The notes: generated by a model not told the origin, from the sequence alone. DNA of 64,000 nt from Syngnathus acus (GCF_901709675.1 NC_051099.1:2542001-2606000); one strand, 5' to 3'. Counted from the first letter of the stretch, positions 1 to 12,557 are shown. Translations and numbers: made by a program.

Positions 1-689
1 AGCTTAGCTCGTGCGCTCAATGCTAGAATTAGCTTCTAGCTAACAACTACATATCCTGGTTTTCCCCACAATTCACACAAGGACGTCATTTGGTTGGTTT
101 GTCAGTCATTCAGGATGGACGGGAGATCGATACCGTATCGATCTCCCGTCCATCCTGTATCGACGATACGGTTTGAGTTTCGTTTCACGCGAAGTGGAGA
201 GATAAGAGCCACAAGATTGAAGAGTAGTAAATATGTGATTTAGGGCTATATAAATAACTTTGACTTACAGAGGAGATGACGTTCGACGGGGATTGGAAGC
301 TCGTGACCTGCGGCTGGGAAAGGGAAGAAGGGGAAGATGGCAATGGCGACTCTCCATCGTTTGATACAGTGCGTTAGTGCGACTCGAGTGAGCATATGAA
401 GTTGTCTGTCGGGACTTATGCCTCTTATTCTTTTTTCCATTTTTTTCATAAGTCTCACGTTGTGCATCTTGGTCCTCCCATCTGCCATGCTAAAGGTAAA
501 TCTGAGCAAGAAAGAATTAATTAGCAGCCATCATGAAGTTGACACGGTCAAGCTTGAGTTTAAATAAAAGGTGCAAATGTGAAACCTTCATGAGTTAGTG
601 AAGCAAACATTGATTGTTGATTGTCTATGTTTATTGGCACATGCTGTGGTGTTCTCTGGCTGACTGCATTTTTGTGTGCATGTGCTTAG
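1..689. other. No exon recognised upstream of the first visible TTC3 exon
   Basis: I found no coding exon here on either strand. By comparison with mammalian TTC3, about 60-70 N-terminal residues are missing before the exon at 690, so the first TTC3 exon(s) are either too short or diverged to see here or lie left of the window. The only striking structure is the inverted repeat at 112-156. Confidence 0.5.
112..156. repeat. Perfect inverted repeat, 22-nt arms with 1-nt spacer
   Basis: Bases 112-133 are the exact reverse complement of 135-156, separated by one C at 134. A shorter palindrome with the same end sequence (GTATCG-A-CGATAC) follows at 157-169. Random occurrence of perfect 22-nt arms with a 1-nt loop is very unlikely. 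It could be a fold-back template-switch event or an assembly artefact. Confidence 0.9.
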
Positions 690-3600
690 CCATCATAGCT
701 GAATACTGGAGCAAAATGCCGGTCCATGAAAAACATATGTCAGCACGTTTGATGAGACTTCACACCTATTGGATGCCCCTCCTGTTGGACTTGGATCCGA
801 TGCACGACACCTTCAAGTGGGCCTTGCGCTGCGGCGTGCTCAACCCATCGTAAGTCACCTCGTCAAACTTTGTGCATGAGCAGCCCTGGACATGAGTGTC
901 CGTCTCCTTTACTGGCGAAGTAACACATTAGTTTCGAGTGATCAATTTAAATCGCGAAGGGAAATAACTGCAACGTGATCATTTTTCCTGTGTATGTCGT
1001 GAAGTGACCCCACCCATGTGAGTAAGAAGACACTGACCAAGCTGGAAACCCTGGAAGCAATTCTCTACTCTCTGGACGAGGCATGGGTAAGTCCAATCTT
1101 TGCAGGCTCCATCTGGGTAACCTATGCTCTCATATCTCTGCCCCTGTCTTGTTTTTCAGTACGCCGAGGAAAAAATATTTCACCTCCTCTTCATCGCCAT
1201 CAGCTTTCGTGAGGTAGTCTGGGGAGGGGTCGATGGATATCTGGCGTTCCATTTCCGAAGGATTCGCTGTTATGGCAAGACACTTCTGAATGTCTCCGTG
1301 TGTGTTCTGTATGTGCACTCAGCACCTGCCGGAGGCGCTTGAGGATGCTCAACTGTTCCTGAGGGAAGAAGAAAACCCTCGTCTCGCGTTCCTGGGCAAC
1401 AAGCGTGTGCGCTACGCAGTTTTGTCCTACATGTTTGTCGAGAGTAAGTTGCCTTTGCTTCACACTATTCTGTCGGTCCAAATCTCACTGTACAGAAAAA
1501 AAAATGTCTGGACTGTCACAGCATAACTATCAAAATCCTGCTTGCTAATAGAACCTTTAGCTGATGTCTCAGGCGGCTCTTTGTCTCTCTGCAGTCGTCA
1601 GTTTCATGGCTGACATGGTGTGCGACACCAGTCGGATAAAGGACTGGTTACTACTGAACCCCAGTGAGCCCGCCGTGGTGGTAAGACTTGACATTTTGTT
1701 AAAATGTATTCTTCGTTGCAAGTCCAGCTTTCTTACCAGTCACTCTCTGACAGGAAAGCAACTCCCTCAAGAATGGGGGAAACCTTCTTTTTCAGGAGGA
1801 GAAGTACCAACAAGCAGTGGTTGAATATTCCAAAGCCATCAAAAAGAAGTGCGTGTCCCCGACTCCACCCCCACGAGGCTGTGTGACTAGAAATGATTTA
1901 TTAAGCATGATTTTTTCTTTTTTCTTTCCGCAGTCCTCAAAACCACATCGCCTTCAGCAACCGGGCGCTTTGTTATACCCGCAGTCAACAATTTCTGTGA
2001 GTACACATTTCATTATTGAGAAGTGAAACACCGCCCTCTGCTGACAACTCTTTCCTAGCGCTCAGGCAGCAGCTTGGATTTTGTTGGTTTGTTTTTAAGG
2101 GTTGTCACTGCAGAAGCAAAGCGTGTGTATTTTAAAAAAGCGACGGTTTTTTGTTGATGCGCTTGGTGGTTTGAATACATATATATTTTTCCATTTGTAT
2201 ACAGAGAAGCTGCTTGTGATGCAAAACGGGCCATTCTGATAGAACCGCTTTGGGTCAAGGTACTTTTTGTTCTTCCCCTGCAGTCTCACATTTATGTTCA
2301 TTTTTTCTTTGTGCGACTAACGAGCTCCACGGTTTCATTTCTAGGGCCACTACCGCTACTGCGAGGCTTTGTTTTTGTTGGGCGAGGTGGAGTGGGCCTT
2401 AAGCAGCAACAACTTTGCACAGGCTCTGCTTTGTTCCGACCCTGGTGGAGTCAAAGACCTAGAACAGCAATGCGACAGGTTTAAGGCCGCGCTTCGAGAA
2501 TCAACTGGATGTAGCAAAGGTGCGCTTGACTTACGGTTTGCGAGCGCTGTGTCCAAAACTCACACTGGTGTTTTCCCGTTTCAGCGGAACCCCCCAAGAA
2601 AAAAAAGAGCACAGTGGATAAGCCTAAAAAAAAACAAAAGCCAACGTAAGAGCAATGAGCATGTTTACCAAATTCAAAAACGATAAGCTGTGGATCGTGT
2701 TTTATTTTTGTTTTGCTTTGCCTGTGTCAAGGCATCAATACACTTGAAAAAAAAAATTCTAATCAATCCTTCCCAGTAAAGCCGAGGACACTAACAAGTC
2801 GACAGTTGTGGAGACGCAGCAGCTGTCGGGAAAAGGCAACAACACCACCAATAATAATGATAAGTGCAATGACGCATGCAAGGTATGTCAACGGCCTCAA
2901 GACACGCCCAAACATTCTTGTGACGCGGGTGTTGTAGCTCAAAGTGAAACTTGTCATTCGTTTCTCTTGCTAGGCGGCCACCGGAACGATGAGCAAAATG
3001 AACCAAGCGGGTATGTTTGCATTCAATTTAGAGCAAGTCAAGACTTGCTTAACTTTGATTGGGCTCGGAAATACTCTGGAAACATTTTTGGGTTTAAAAA
3101 ATAATAATGATCTGATTCCATGTGTGTGGGCGGGGGGGGGTCCTCTCCTATTTTTATTTGTTTGTTTGTCTATTTATCTCGCTAGCTAGCCAAAGAGATC
3201 GCTAACTATTGATCTATCCATTTTTTTCGATTGACTCTCTTTGTCTCCGCGGCAGTTAATGACAAGACGGCTGCTACCAAAGAGCCACTCAAAACTCAGA
3301 AGAAGAAACCCACGGCCAGTAAGGATGTAAGAATGAGCCTTACTAATCTTTGTGCATTCAAATATATTCTAAAGTGTGGGAAAGCTACAAGTATCGATCC
3401 CGGCGACGGGCAGCGGTTCACCATCGACGCAATATTGATTCTTGCTGTGTGTTTTCCTGCTTTCAGCACGCACACGTGACGCCTGACAGAAACCAACTCG
3501 CCGAAGAATCGATGAGACACGTGATGACGTCGGCCCATTCGTACCTGATCAGAGAGTGCTATTACAAAGCCGACACCTTCTTCACGCAGGCGTTGGACCT

Positions 3601-6600
3601 GCTCGACTCCTTCACAGCGGACGAAAAGAAGGCACGACCGCACCGCAGACCACTTTGGATTATTTTATTGATTGATTGGTTTATTTATTGATTGATTTTT
3701 AATCACCAGAAACTTGGATTCTCTGCACTGGATATGCAGCTGGTGCTTTACGGCCGCGTGTCTGCCTTGACTGAAATTGGCAAACCTCAGGTAACTCCTC
3801 ACCTATTCATTATATTATGTTGACATGGAATGTGAAACCTCCAGCTCAGAATTTCTTTCTTGGTTTTCATGGCTTCTGTAGTTAGTTTTTTTTTGTGCTT
3901 TAAAAGGATTTTTTTTTGTGCGGCAGGAGCTGTCAGAAGCTCGCAAACTTCTGAAGAAGATCCAATCGTATGAGGAGAGGCTTTTCCAGGGTCTGGTTCA
4001 CTACGCCTACGGAAGAATTTACCTCAAGGAGAAAAGGTACAGTCACGGGAGTTTTGGCTCAGATTGATATCTCGAACATTTCAACTCAAGTCGATCCTCC
4101 CTTCAGGTTTGCGACGGCGCTGGAACATTTTCAAGATTCTCTGCAGATGTTGCGGAATCAGATAACGCCGGGTAAACTCACCTGGCCGCAAACCGACCAA
4201 ATTGTCAAAGAGACCGAGACGGACTGTTTTAAAGTAAGACGACATCCGAGGCTCGCTTTGGAAGCCGATTTGGATTCTGCCATCTCACGTTGCGCTTTGT
4301 CGCTTCAGGAACTTCTCGAAGAGTCCATCGACTGCTGCAAATTCCCTCCTCTGCCCGATGGCACCTGTCGGTTTAACGGCTGCCTCGGCCCTTCCAAAAA
4401 TATATACATCACCGAGCCGGACTTTAAAGTAAGTTTCCCAAAAAAAAAACAAAATCCCTCCTTACGTCACTAAATGGTCACACGTCACCCGCAGGGCTTT
4501 GTTGAGTTCAAGTGCAGCCAAAAGTGCCTCATTCAATACCACAACGCCTGCTGGAAAGCCTGCAAGCCTTCGTCCTTTGACAAGAGCCCGAAGGTAACAG
4601 CCCACTGCCGCCGTTTGTTCCCTTTGCCTCCTCACCACGTCCTAATTTTGTGCCCGCTTTACAGCCGTGTTCGACTCCCGACTGTTCCGGTACAATCGAC
4701 TCTATCAAATATATTGACGCAACGGGCCTGGTGAAACAAATTGTGCCCACCGGCCGACGGGCAGAGAGTCCGAGAAAACCAAAAGTCAACCAGAAGCCTC
4801 CTGCGTGGTGAGGAGTCGCCCTCAAACCAATTGCGTGGGAAGTCAAACGGAAATAAACAAGGACATTTTTGTTGTTGTTGTTGTTGCAGTGTGAAGAAAT
4901 CCAAGGAGAAGAACCAGTGTAAAAGTGAGAATAATAAAAATAATAATAAGCAGCAGATGTCGGAAAACAAGACCACCGCCGTCAGTGATGACATTTCGCA
5001 GCAAAAAAATAACTCCCCCGCGCCGACTCAGCCGAACGGTAGGTACCACAATGCATTCGGGTCCCAGAGGACGTGTCCGATCATTTATCACTTGGGATTG
5101 CCATTTCCAGCCTGGTTGCTGTACCAAGACAGAATCCTGGTGCAGGTCAGTCAGATGATGCAGCTGCTGCGCCAGGAGAAGGCCTTGGCCGCGTCGGACG
5201 TGAGCGCCTGCCTGAAGCCCTGGCTGGAGTTGGACTCGGCGTGGGGCAACCAGCTGGCTGCCAAGATGCTCAACTGGGAGCAAGAGCGTCTGGAGACCTT
5301 GGATCAGGCCGCCGAGCTGCTCCTCCAGAGGAAGAATCGCGTTTGGGCGCGCATCTTCATCCATTTGCTGTCCAATACTTCCAATATCAACGCGGAGCTC
5401 GGCCGCTGGGCGGGACGGCTCAACGACGCAGGTCAGAACTCGCTCATCGTTATCGTTCTTCCGCTGTCATCGTGGGAACATGTGACTGAGCGCATTCCTG
5501 TAATGTCTTTTGAAGATCTCAAGGCCGCCAAGTCCTTCGTTGAACGCAACGCGGAGCACCTGGATAATGTGGACCTTGCCCCGCTGGTGACCTTTGCCCC
5601 TTTCAAGGAGATTATTTCCGAGTATTGCACCCACGACTCCAACTTTGTTTCACGCAACGTGACTAAACATATCAAAAAGGCTCCGCCGCACCAAATGAGA
5701 CTTTTTATCTGGACTCTGGAGGAGCATAAGGACATTTACATCTCCTTCAATATTTTACTTGATGAGTATTTTGTTAACATGATTGGTACGTATTCACACC
5801 TCATTTTTAGATGTTTAGATGCATCATCATGTGACCTTCAACTCTGCAAAATTTTTCCCCCTCCCAGGTGGACATTTTTCAGTTCTTAAGAAGTCTGGTA
5901 ATCCAAATGTAAGCAACACAGGAGACATTCGTGCTTCAAGCCAACGACGAGCGCGTCACACTTTTCACAATCTCTTTTTCAGAGTTTTCCTGCTGGTGAT
6001 AAGGGTCGTGGGCGAAAGAAGAAAAAAGATCCAAAGGTGCGCTTACGCCCGGGGTCGCTCATACAATTTCAAAAGTCCCAACGTGTAATTTGTAACTCTC
6101 TCGTCAGATCCTTCAAACATTTTTCGGGAGTGAAAACGACGCAGCCGATGAGTGGGCGCAAGAAGATCCCATGTAAGTCGCGTCTGTCCGCTCGTGATGT
6201 CCAAATTTAAAATTCCTAACGAAATACTTTCATTTTCCTTGACAGATTTTTCCCGGACCCCAATGAGCCTTTTAGTATCCCCGTCCACCTTCGGGGGCAA
6301 GTGGCTGACTTTGAGGAACGCTACAACGGCGCAGGACACGCGAGACATTATAGTCAGGTTTTGGACGACAATCCAGATCCCGCTGTGGAGAATTTATACG
6401 AGTGAGTACATCTAGTTTGAGTCCTTCACTGTGGCGGCAAATCAAATGACCCCTTCCGTTTGCCCTCGTAGCTACTTTGCCCAGATTTTCGAGGAGCACG
6501 GCCCCCTGCCGCCCGACGATCCCCTGCTTCACGGCGAGATGGCAAACTTCCCGCCCGAGGCTCGAGTCAAGATCCGACAGGCGGGCGGCTTTATGAGCTT

Positions 6601-9477
6601 CCTGCTGGAATCCACCCGCTTCGTCAACATCGGCAGCCGCGTGGGTCTGGCCAAACACGCTGTGGCCCTGCGGCAGGCCACCCGCCCGCAGTCTCCCCGC
6701 ATAGTTTCACCTGGCCCAAATATAACTTTGGACGCGGGCAAAGACCCCAGCGACGGCTCGGACCACGACAATCTTTCCCCCGACGACTTTCGATCCCTGG
6801 ATCTTTATACTTGCGAGGTGGACGAGACCTGGGAACTGTGCTCCTACGGAAGTAATTTAAGTTCAACCCGACCAGAAGTCGATGTGAAGAAACACGCCGA
6901 GACACAGGTAAGATCCTTTAGATGATTACAGTCTGAAAATCGTCATCTCCTTCATTTAGACGTAAAGCAAACACAAACGTTTTTGTTTTACCCTCAGACA
7001 TATCAAGGAGTCAAGAAATGCGTTGCGGTGAACACGGAACCTCTGCGGCCTTACGAGGACATCCAGGTCAGTGCTTGCGTCAAAGTTCCTGTCCAGACGT
7101 CGCAACCTAACAACCGATCTTTCTGCAGGGTGGTATCAACAAAAGGGTCGAGATAATTCAACGACTGCAGGTGGAGATGAGTAAAATGGAGGAAGACCGC
7201 AAAGCGCTGGATCTGGAGCACAAAGAAACCTTGGCGTCCTTGGAGAAAGACATCCAGGAGATCAGCACCAACATAAACGTGAGCCCCAGAACTTGAACGT
7301 GAAGCCATCGGATCGGACTCGTGTCTCAAATGACTTCCCTGCCTCTTCCTCCCCGTCAAGATTACGGACAAAGAGATGAGCATGTTCCAGCAGAAGCTTG
7401 AGGAGGAGGTCAAGAAAGACCAGAAGGAGAAGAAAGCCAACCAGGAGACTCTGAAGGCCCTCAAGATGGAGACGGCAAAATTGGTGGAGGAGCGAGACAG
7501 GTGTGTATGGCAAAATAAATCAAATGTGGTCAATGTGGAAATGATGTTCTGATTTGCTCACATGTAGTCTCGCCAAGCAAATTCGAACTAACCAGGCCAG
7601 CTATGACGACAAGTTCAACAAGTTCTTGGAGCTCAGGTGCGTCTTTCTTTCAGCACAATAAGACGGCTTTGTGCGATGATAATAATAGACTTTTTTTTTT
7701 TCACCACCTTCAAGCCACCAGGCAGCGGCCGAGAGGATGAGTCTGGAAGATGAGATCAACCGCTGCAAAAAGTCCATCGCCGCGGCAACCAGAAGATCCC
7801 TCAGCGCCCAAGTAAGCTCTGAAAACTACTTTTGGAACTTGAGACTCGTTTTGAGAAACAACGTCCAAATATTTTGAGCGGTGGAACAATAGAGCACCAC
7901 AGTCATCCATCCCAACTTTGCTCCATCAGTTGTCCAAGTTGGAGAGCAGCCGGGACCAGCGTATGTACGGCCTTCACGTCCGGCTGGCTGACGCCAAGAC
8001 TCTCCTGGCCAAGCTGGATGAACATGTGCCTTGGTAAGGAGCAGAGGAACCAGTCCCCTTTTAGACTCGGCCTCGACTTAACTCCAAGTTATCCTCTGGC
8101 AGGTATCCCTCCCTGGACGCCAACAGACACAACGTGAGAGCCAAGGTCCAAGAGCTGGAGCAGAAAATCGCTGCTGCTGAGGTACACAAATGAGATCAAA
8201 AAGTCATCTCCTTGTTGTTCTTTTGTCAAAGTTCTTCTTGTATCTCCAGATTCTCTACAAGCAACAAGTGGAGCAAGTCAAAAGTGGCCAAAGAGTCCAA
8301 GACGTGCTCAGTCGTGACCGGGCCGATCTTCGAGTCTCTCCGGTAAGACTTCAAATAGCGTCGGCGGGCGATGTCAAAATAGTCTTGACTCGGCTCACTT
8401 TGCTGAATTCTTTGCAGTTGTCTTCTGATCTTGACGCCTTGAGCATCGTTGACACACCGCCGGTGCCCGCCGCCTCGGCTCAGGCAGCAGAGAACCCGGC
8501 GAGACTCGCGCAAGCTGGAAATACGATGTTTGAGAGGGCCGTGGACAGCCTAGGGGCCATCTTTCCCGAATATACCAGGTCACTAACAGAATGTTGATTC
8601 CTCGTCTGCGAAAGCATTTTTTTTTCTGTGGCACAAATTCTCAGTCCTCTCTGCCTCAGTGTCGTTACGATTTCAACCACTAACATAAGCCGACCTTTCG
8701 TCCCCCACCAAGGTCGGATTTCATGAAGTTTTTTAAGGATCTGCGCTCGGCCAATGGCGGCACTCTGGGCTGCTGGAGCTTGCAAGAGGTGGTCAGTGGA
8801 GTCAGCCAGCTCATCCTGGACCAGAAGGTAAACCATGACAAAGACCAGCACTTGGCCTTGCTTTCATCACGCACTCACATTGGCCGTGTCCTCGCAGGAG
8901 GCCGTCGCATCCGGGGCCAAATCCAAGACCACCAGGCTTGGGGATGCGGCCACGCCCCCTTTGGTAGACCCACCTTCGGTCTGGCAAAAGTCAGTCTCCC
9001 AAACGCCAGTCAGCTCCAGTCCGGTAAGCCCAAATGCTGTCACTCCGCTTAGCCATTGCATTCTTTCAATATCCGTTCAAGAGCTATCCGCTCCAACGAG
9101 AAGCTCCGATCCGATGCTTTGTGTCTCGTGTGCGTGATTGCAGCTGAACTTGGAGGATGATTGCATCATCTGTCAGGAAGAAATGAGTCCACCTGACTGC
9201 TTGGTTTTGGAGTGCAGACACACCTTCCACAAAAAGGTGAGTCGGGCTAAGTCAAATATTGAAATATGAGACCAAAAAAGAAAAAGAATGAAGCCAGAAG
9301 TCAGAAGAATAGTCTTGGTCAGTCCAACATGCTTTTTTTCTGAACACACGTTGCACTGTTTGCGTCCAGTGCATCACATCGTGGCTGAAGGAGAAGACCA
9401 CGTGTCCCACCTGCCGGAAGGACACGATGTTCAGCGATTTCCCTTTGCTGCCCGGTAGGAGGCGCCAAGCCCCATGA
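690..9477 (+). CDS. ttc3: TTC3, TPR- and RING-containing E3 ubiquitin ligase (5' end missing)
   Basis: TTC3 is an E3 ligase, in mammals reported to target phosphorylated AKT. I traced 41 coding exons from 690-849 to 9370-9477; they stay in frame for about 1,628 residues. In order they give: an N-terminal helical region; TPR units (1754-2519, for example FSNRALCY and GHYRYC); a lysine- and asparagine-rich linker; a second TPR-like region (3467-4233); a Cys-rich segment (4309-4807) matching the KFPP...YITDPDFKGF part of mammalian TTC3; a conserved central region ending in the YFAQIFEEHGPL block (6472-6907); a long coiled coil (7129-8342); and a C-terminal RING-H2 (CIICQEE, CRHTFHKKC, CPTC). Human TTC3 is 2,025 aa, so this copy is shorter, mainly between the central block and the RING. 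The first exon is phase-split, so the start codon lies further upstream. One intron (3632-3709) appears to use a GC donor. Confidence 0.95.
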
Positions 9478-9515
9478 TGTCATTCCCTTTTACTCATTTG
9501 TTCTCAGTTATGATG

Positions 9516-9521
9516 AATAAA
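9516..9521 (+). terminator. TTC3 poly(A) signal
   Basis: AATAAA lies 39 bp past the TTC3 stop codon and is the first such signal after it. Confidence 0.7.
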
Positions 9522-9586
9522 AGTCAACTTTTAAGTTTTCCTTTTGATGAGTACACACTAACACATTTTCTTGCAGAAGTTGCGCT

Positions 9587-9592
9587 TTTATT
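9587..9592 (-). terminator. Candidate poly(A) signal of paralogue A
   Basis: TTTATT on the + strand reads AATAAA on the minus strand, about 515 bp past the paralogue A stop. If used, the 3' ends of TTC3 and paralogue A converge within roughly 100 bp. Confidence 0.35.
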
Positions 9593-9599
9593 GTCATTT

Positions 9600-10106
9600 T
9601 TCAGAAGTTCATAAAAAAAAAAAATCTGAAAATAGGGTAATGAGCATTAATCTGGTAAAAATAGAACTGACTTCCATTAGAGCCAATTGTTGAAATTGAA
9701 GGTTATTTTTTTACTTTTTTCATGATCTGAAAATGCTCAGTACAGTAGAAAAAAAATCCATCATTGGTGCCATTCCTGATTGACAAATATTAATAAATAT
9801 TATCAACAATAGAAGCTGAGTACATGATACATGTGCAGACAGTGGTACCTTGACTTACAAAGTGAACGCATTCCCTGACTCGGCACTCAAATCAGTTTCA
9901 GTGCTAACGCTCAAGACACCAAGCGAAAAACAAAAAATGTTACAAACGTGTCGGGCTACTCCAAAAGTAAAGGTACCGCTGTGCGTATGACCGATAACAG
10001 GCATGTTCAAAGTATGTACACTATATATACACACACATGTGCAGTGGAGGGGGAGGGGGGGGGGGTTGACTCCTAGAAGGAGGAGTGAGAAGTTGCGCAA
10101 TATCGG
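9600..10106. other. Convergent 3' flank, no gene seen
   Basis: AT-rich sequence, probably the 3' UTR of paralogue A. It contains a short TATATA/CACACA stretch near 10023 and a G-rich run at 10046-10066. No coding potential was recognised. Confidence 0.5.
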
Positions 10107-12343
10107 TCACGTAGAGCGAGAGCACAGCTTGGCCACGGATGAGAAGAAGCTGAGGCCCCTGCTGGCTTTGGGTTGTTTTCTGACGATTGCGAGTTGGTTT
10201 TGGAGGTGCTTGAAGACGGCTTCGTCAAAAGACTCCTCGTCCAGCGTCACAGCCTCCACCAGTTTAGTGGGCGAGCCAAAGTGGACCAGGAGCTTCTTGA
10301 CGACAGGCGTGATCACCTCCTCGAGGTTAGCCATCGTCTCGATGTTGTCAATGTGCTGCGGGCTGATCTCCTCCGCGGCTCTGCACGACAGGTGCTCCAC
10401 CGCCAGCATCAGGGAGTCCATCTTCAGAGACTGCTTGCATTTCCGTGGCAGGCGCTGGCCCAGCTGCGTGGTCAGCGTGTAGGCCAGGAGGCGAGTCAGC
10501 TTCACGTTGAAGGACGCCGTGCGTTCCCACCTGGGGGAAAGTTCTGTGGACGGTCCCGCCTCTTCCGCGGGTGTTCCGGAAGGCTGCGACTTGGAAGCTG
10601 CGGAGCGACTGCTCACTCGCTGGCTGTTCGGGGGCTCCCGGCCTTCTTCCGTGTTGAGGGCCGTGACGACCAACTGGTTGATCTCGCTGACGGCACCGGA
10701 CACTTCGTCGGCGTACGTCTCCTCGCCTTGCGGCTCCGTCTCCATCCAGAGGAGCAGCTGCTGCAGGAACCTCCAGGCCGCGTCCTCCGTCATGGCGTAC
10801 AAGACCTCCGGAGACAATTTCTGCCCGCCGTCCCAGTTCTTCTTCCCCCGCCGGCCCCACAGCACAGAGTCCATGAAAGGCGTGTTGGAGCGGCTCGAAG
10901 GCACCTCGTAGACTTCGCTCTGACAGGACATGATGTACTCGTATAGGCGAGAGGAGAGATCTTGGGAGAAGCTCCGCAGCTTCTCGTCCATGTAGCGCTT
11001 CAGTTTGGTTGCGCGTACTTCTGAATCCATCTGGCCTAGGTCGTCGAACATCTTGGCCACCCGGTCCTGGATGGCCTCAAACTCAAACACGGGATTCTGC
11101 GACGGCCTGACGTGTAAGGTGCTAGATCTGAAAGCACCGCCCTTGGAGTCTTTGGGGGACTTTGTCGGATCTAACTTGAGGCACACGAGACACGCCTCTT
11201 GGTTTTTAAAGGCACGTTTGAGTCCTCCCAGCATTCGCGCAAACTGCAGGCGTGCGAACTTGAAGAAACGGAACCTGCGCACTTTGACGTGGCCGTCTGG
11301 GCTGGCTGTCTCCTGCGACTTGAAAAAATTCTTCACTTTGTTGGAGATGAGCTTCAGGTTTAGATTGAAGCGGGTCAGGTGGCTATCCGTGCGGTCTCCG
11401 GAGCCGCGAAAAGGTTCCTGGATGATGCTTTTGGTGATGTCCTTTGCGGCGATCAGAGCGCTCTCCTTGGCCTTTGGGTCGGATTGTTGTTGTTGTCTCA
11501 CTTGCATTTGCACGATATCGGAGTCTGGACTCACGGTCTCGATGTCCACCATGCTGCTGATTTGGGCGGGTGCGGGTGGCGGCGGGGATTGGGGCTGGGG
11601 TTTCTCGCCCTTATTGACTCGAGACCACTTTAAGAGGATTCTGCTCACGGCGTTGGTCATTTCGCCTGCTTTCATGGCGGAGCGGCCGCACAGCACCACG
11701 CACGGCGTACGCGCCCGAGCAAACACGTGTCTCAGATACTCCACGGCTTTCCGGAAGATGGAGGCCAGGTTGCCCACGCTGGACATGGTGCCGCGGATGA
11801 AGAGCGTGGGCTCCGAAGGCCACTCGTCGGTCTTTCGGGCCACGGACAAGGCCGAGGTCACCCGGTCCTTCACCTCCGACTCTATCAGCGAGGTGAGCTC
11901 CCTCGAGCCCTCGTACTTCTGCGGCGGGAGGTCCAGCGCGGCGGCGAACGTCTCGGTAATGCACTCGCTCAGCTTCGGACTGCACCGGTCGATGGCATTA
12001 CTCACCTGCGGTGATGGGGACCAACCAAGTGCACGTTGAAACAAAACAAAGAAAACAGACAACTGTATCCTGTAGTCCAAACGTTTTCCACCTGTCCAGA
12101 ACTCACCTGAGCCTGAGACGATTGGCCGCGCAGGTGCTCGCTGATGGCGGGCTGCAGTTGCCGCACCACCTCGGAGGAGATCCTCTGGATGACGTCACTG
12201 ATCGTATCGGCGATGATGGCCTGGGTTTCCGAGTCGGGGGTCCCGCCCACCAGCAGAGCCCACTGGGCTGCGGAGATGAGATTGAAGCGGGACTTGACCA
12301 GCTCTAGGATGGCGTCCACCTTGAGTAAACGATCCGGCTCCAT
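10107..12343 (-). CDS. Unrecognised large protein, paralogue A (two exons, 711 aa)
   Basis: I do not recognise this family. Coding exon 1 is 12343-12107 (79 codons, start MEPDRL) and exon 2 is 12005-10107 (632 residues). The 101-bp intron has GTGAGT and CGCAG ends, and the join is in phase 0. The protein looks soluble and mostly helical, with no signal peptide or membrane segment. Visible parts: a conserved N-terminal helical region (about 1-205); a Pro/Gln-rich variable linker (about 215-255); a very basic, aromatic amphipathic stretch (about 320-346, containing RFFKFARLQFARML); a strongly conserved block (about 445-474, containing SNTPFMDSVLWGRRGKK); a Ser-rich variable linker; and a helical C-terminus. 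The start is supported by a good Kozak context shared with paralogue B (GAGATGGA) and by alignment of both exon 1s. Its reality rests on a paired full-length open copy at 15869-18046. Confidence 0.88.
12006..12106 (-). other. Intron of paralogue A with AG|GTGAGT at both ends
   Basis: The donor reads CAG|GTGAGT. The acceptor is also followed at once by GTGAGT, the first six bases of exon 2. The same arrangement is present in paralogue B (17711-17815). Confidence 0.8.
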
Positions 12344-12370
12344 CTCGGGGTCGCTTCGGTCGGCAAAAGG

Positions 12371-12378
12371 TGACGTCA
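12371..12378. promoter_or_regulatory. CRE-type palindrome TGACGTCA
   Basis: Full consensus CREB/ATF site about 30 bp upstream of the paralogue A start codon. A matching site occurs at the equivalent place in the broken third copy (19029-19036). Confidence 0.6.
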
Positions 12379-12549
12379 CAGATTCGGATCCACTACATTT
12401 AAATCGCGTAAAACCATAAATACAACGCACGCAAACACAAGTGTTTCTGTCAAATGCCCCCCGGTGAAGTGTCGGCCTTGATCTTTGTACAAAAGGTGAT
12501 GTTATCGGCGAACTCGCCACGTCTGGCTGTGGTCGCCCATGACCTGCCG

Positions 12550-12557
12550 TGACGTCA
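12550..12557. promoter_or_regulatory. CRE-type palindrome TGACGTCA
   Basis: Second consensus CRE upstream of paralogue A. Its flanks align to 18907-18914 in the third copy. Confidence 0.55.

Noticed and set aside
11005-12039. 344-codon open frame on the + strand across paralogue A, with a similar one (275 codons, 16908-17735) across paralogue B
   Set aside because: Both are antisense shadows of the real minus-strand exons. Their mutual similarity follows from the conserved coding strand, and they lack exon signals of their own.
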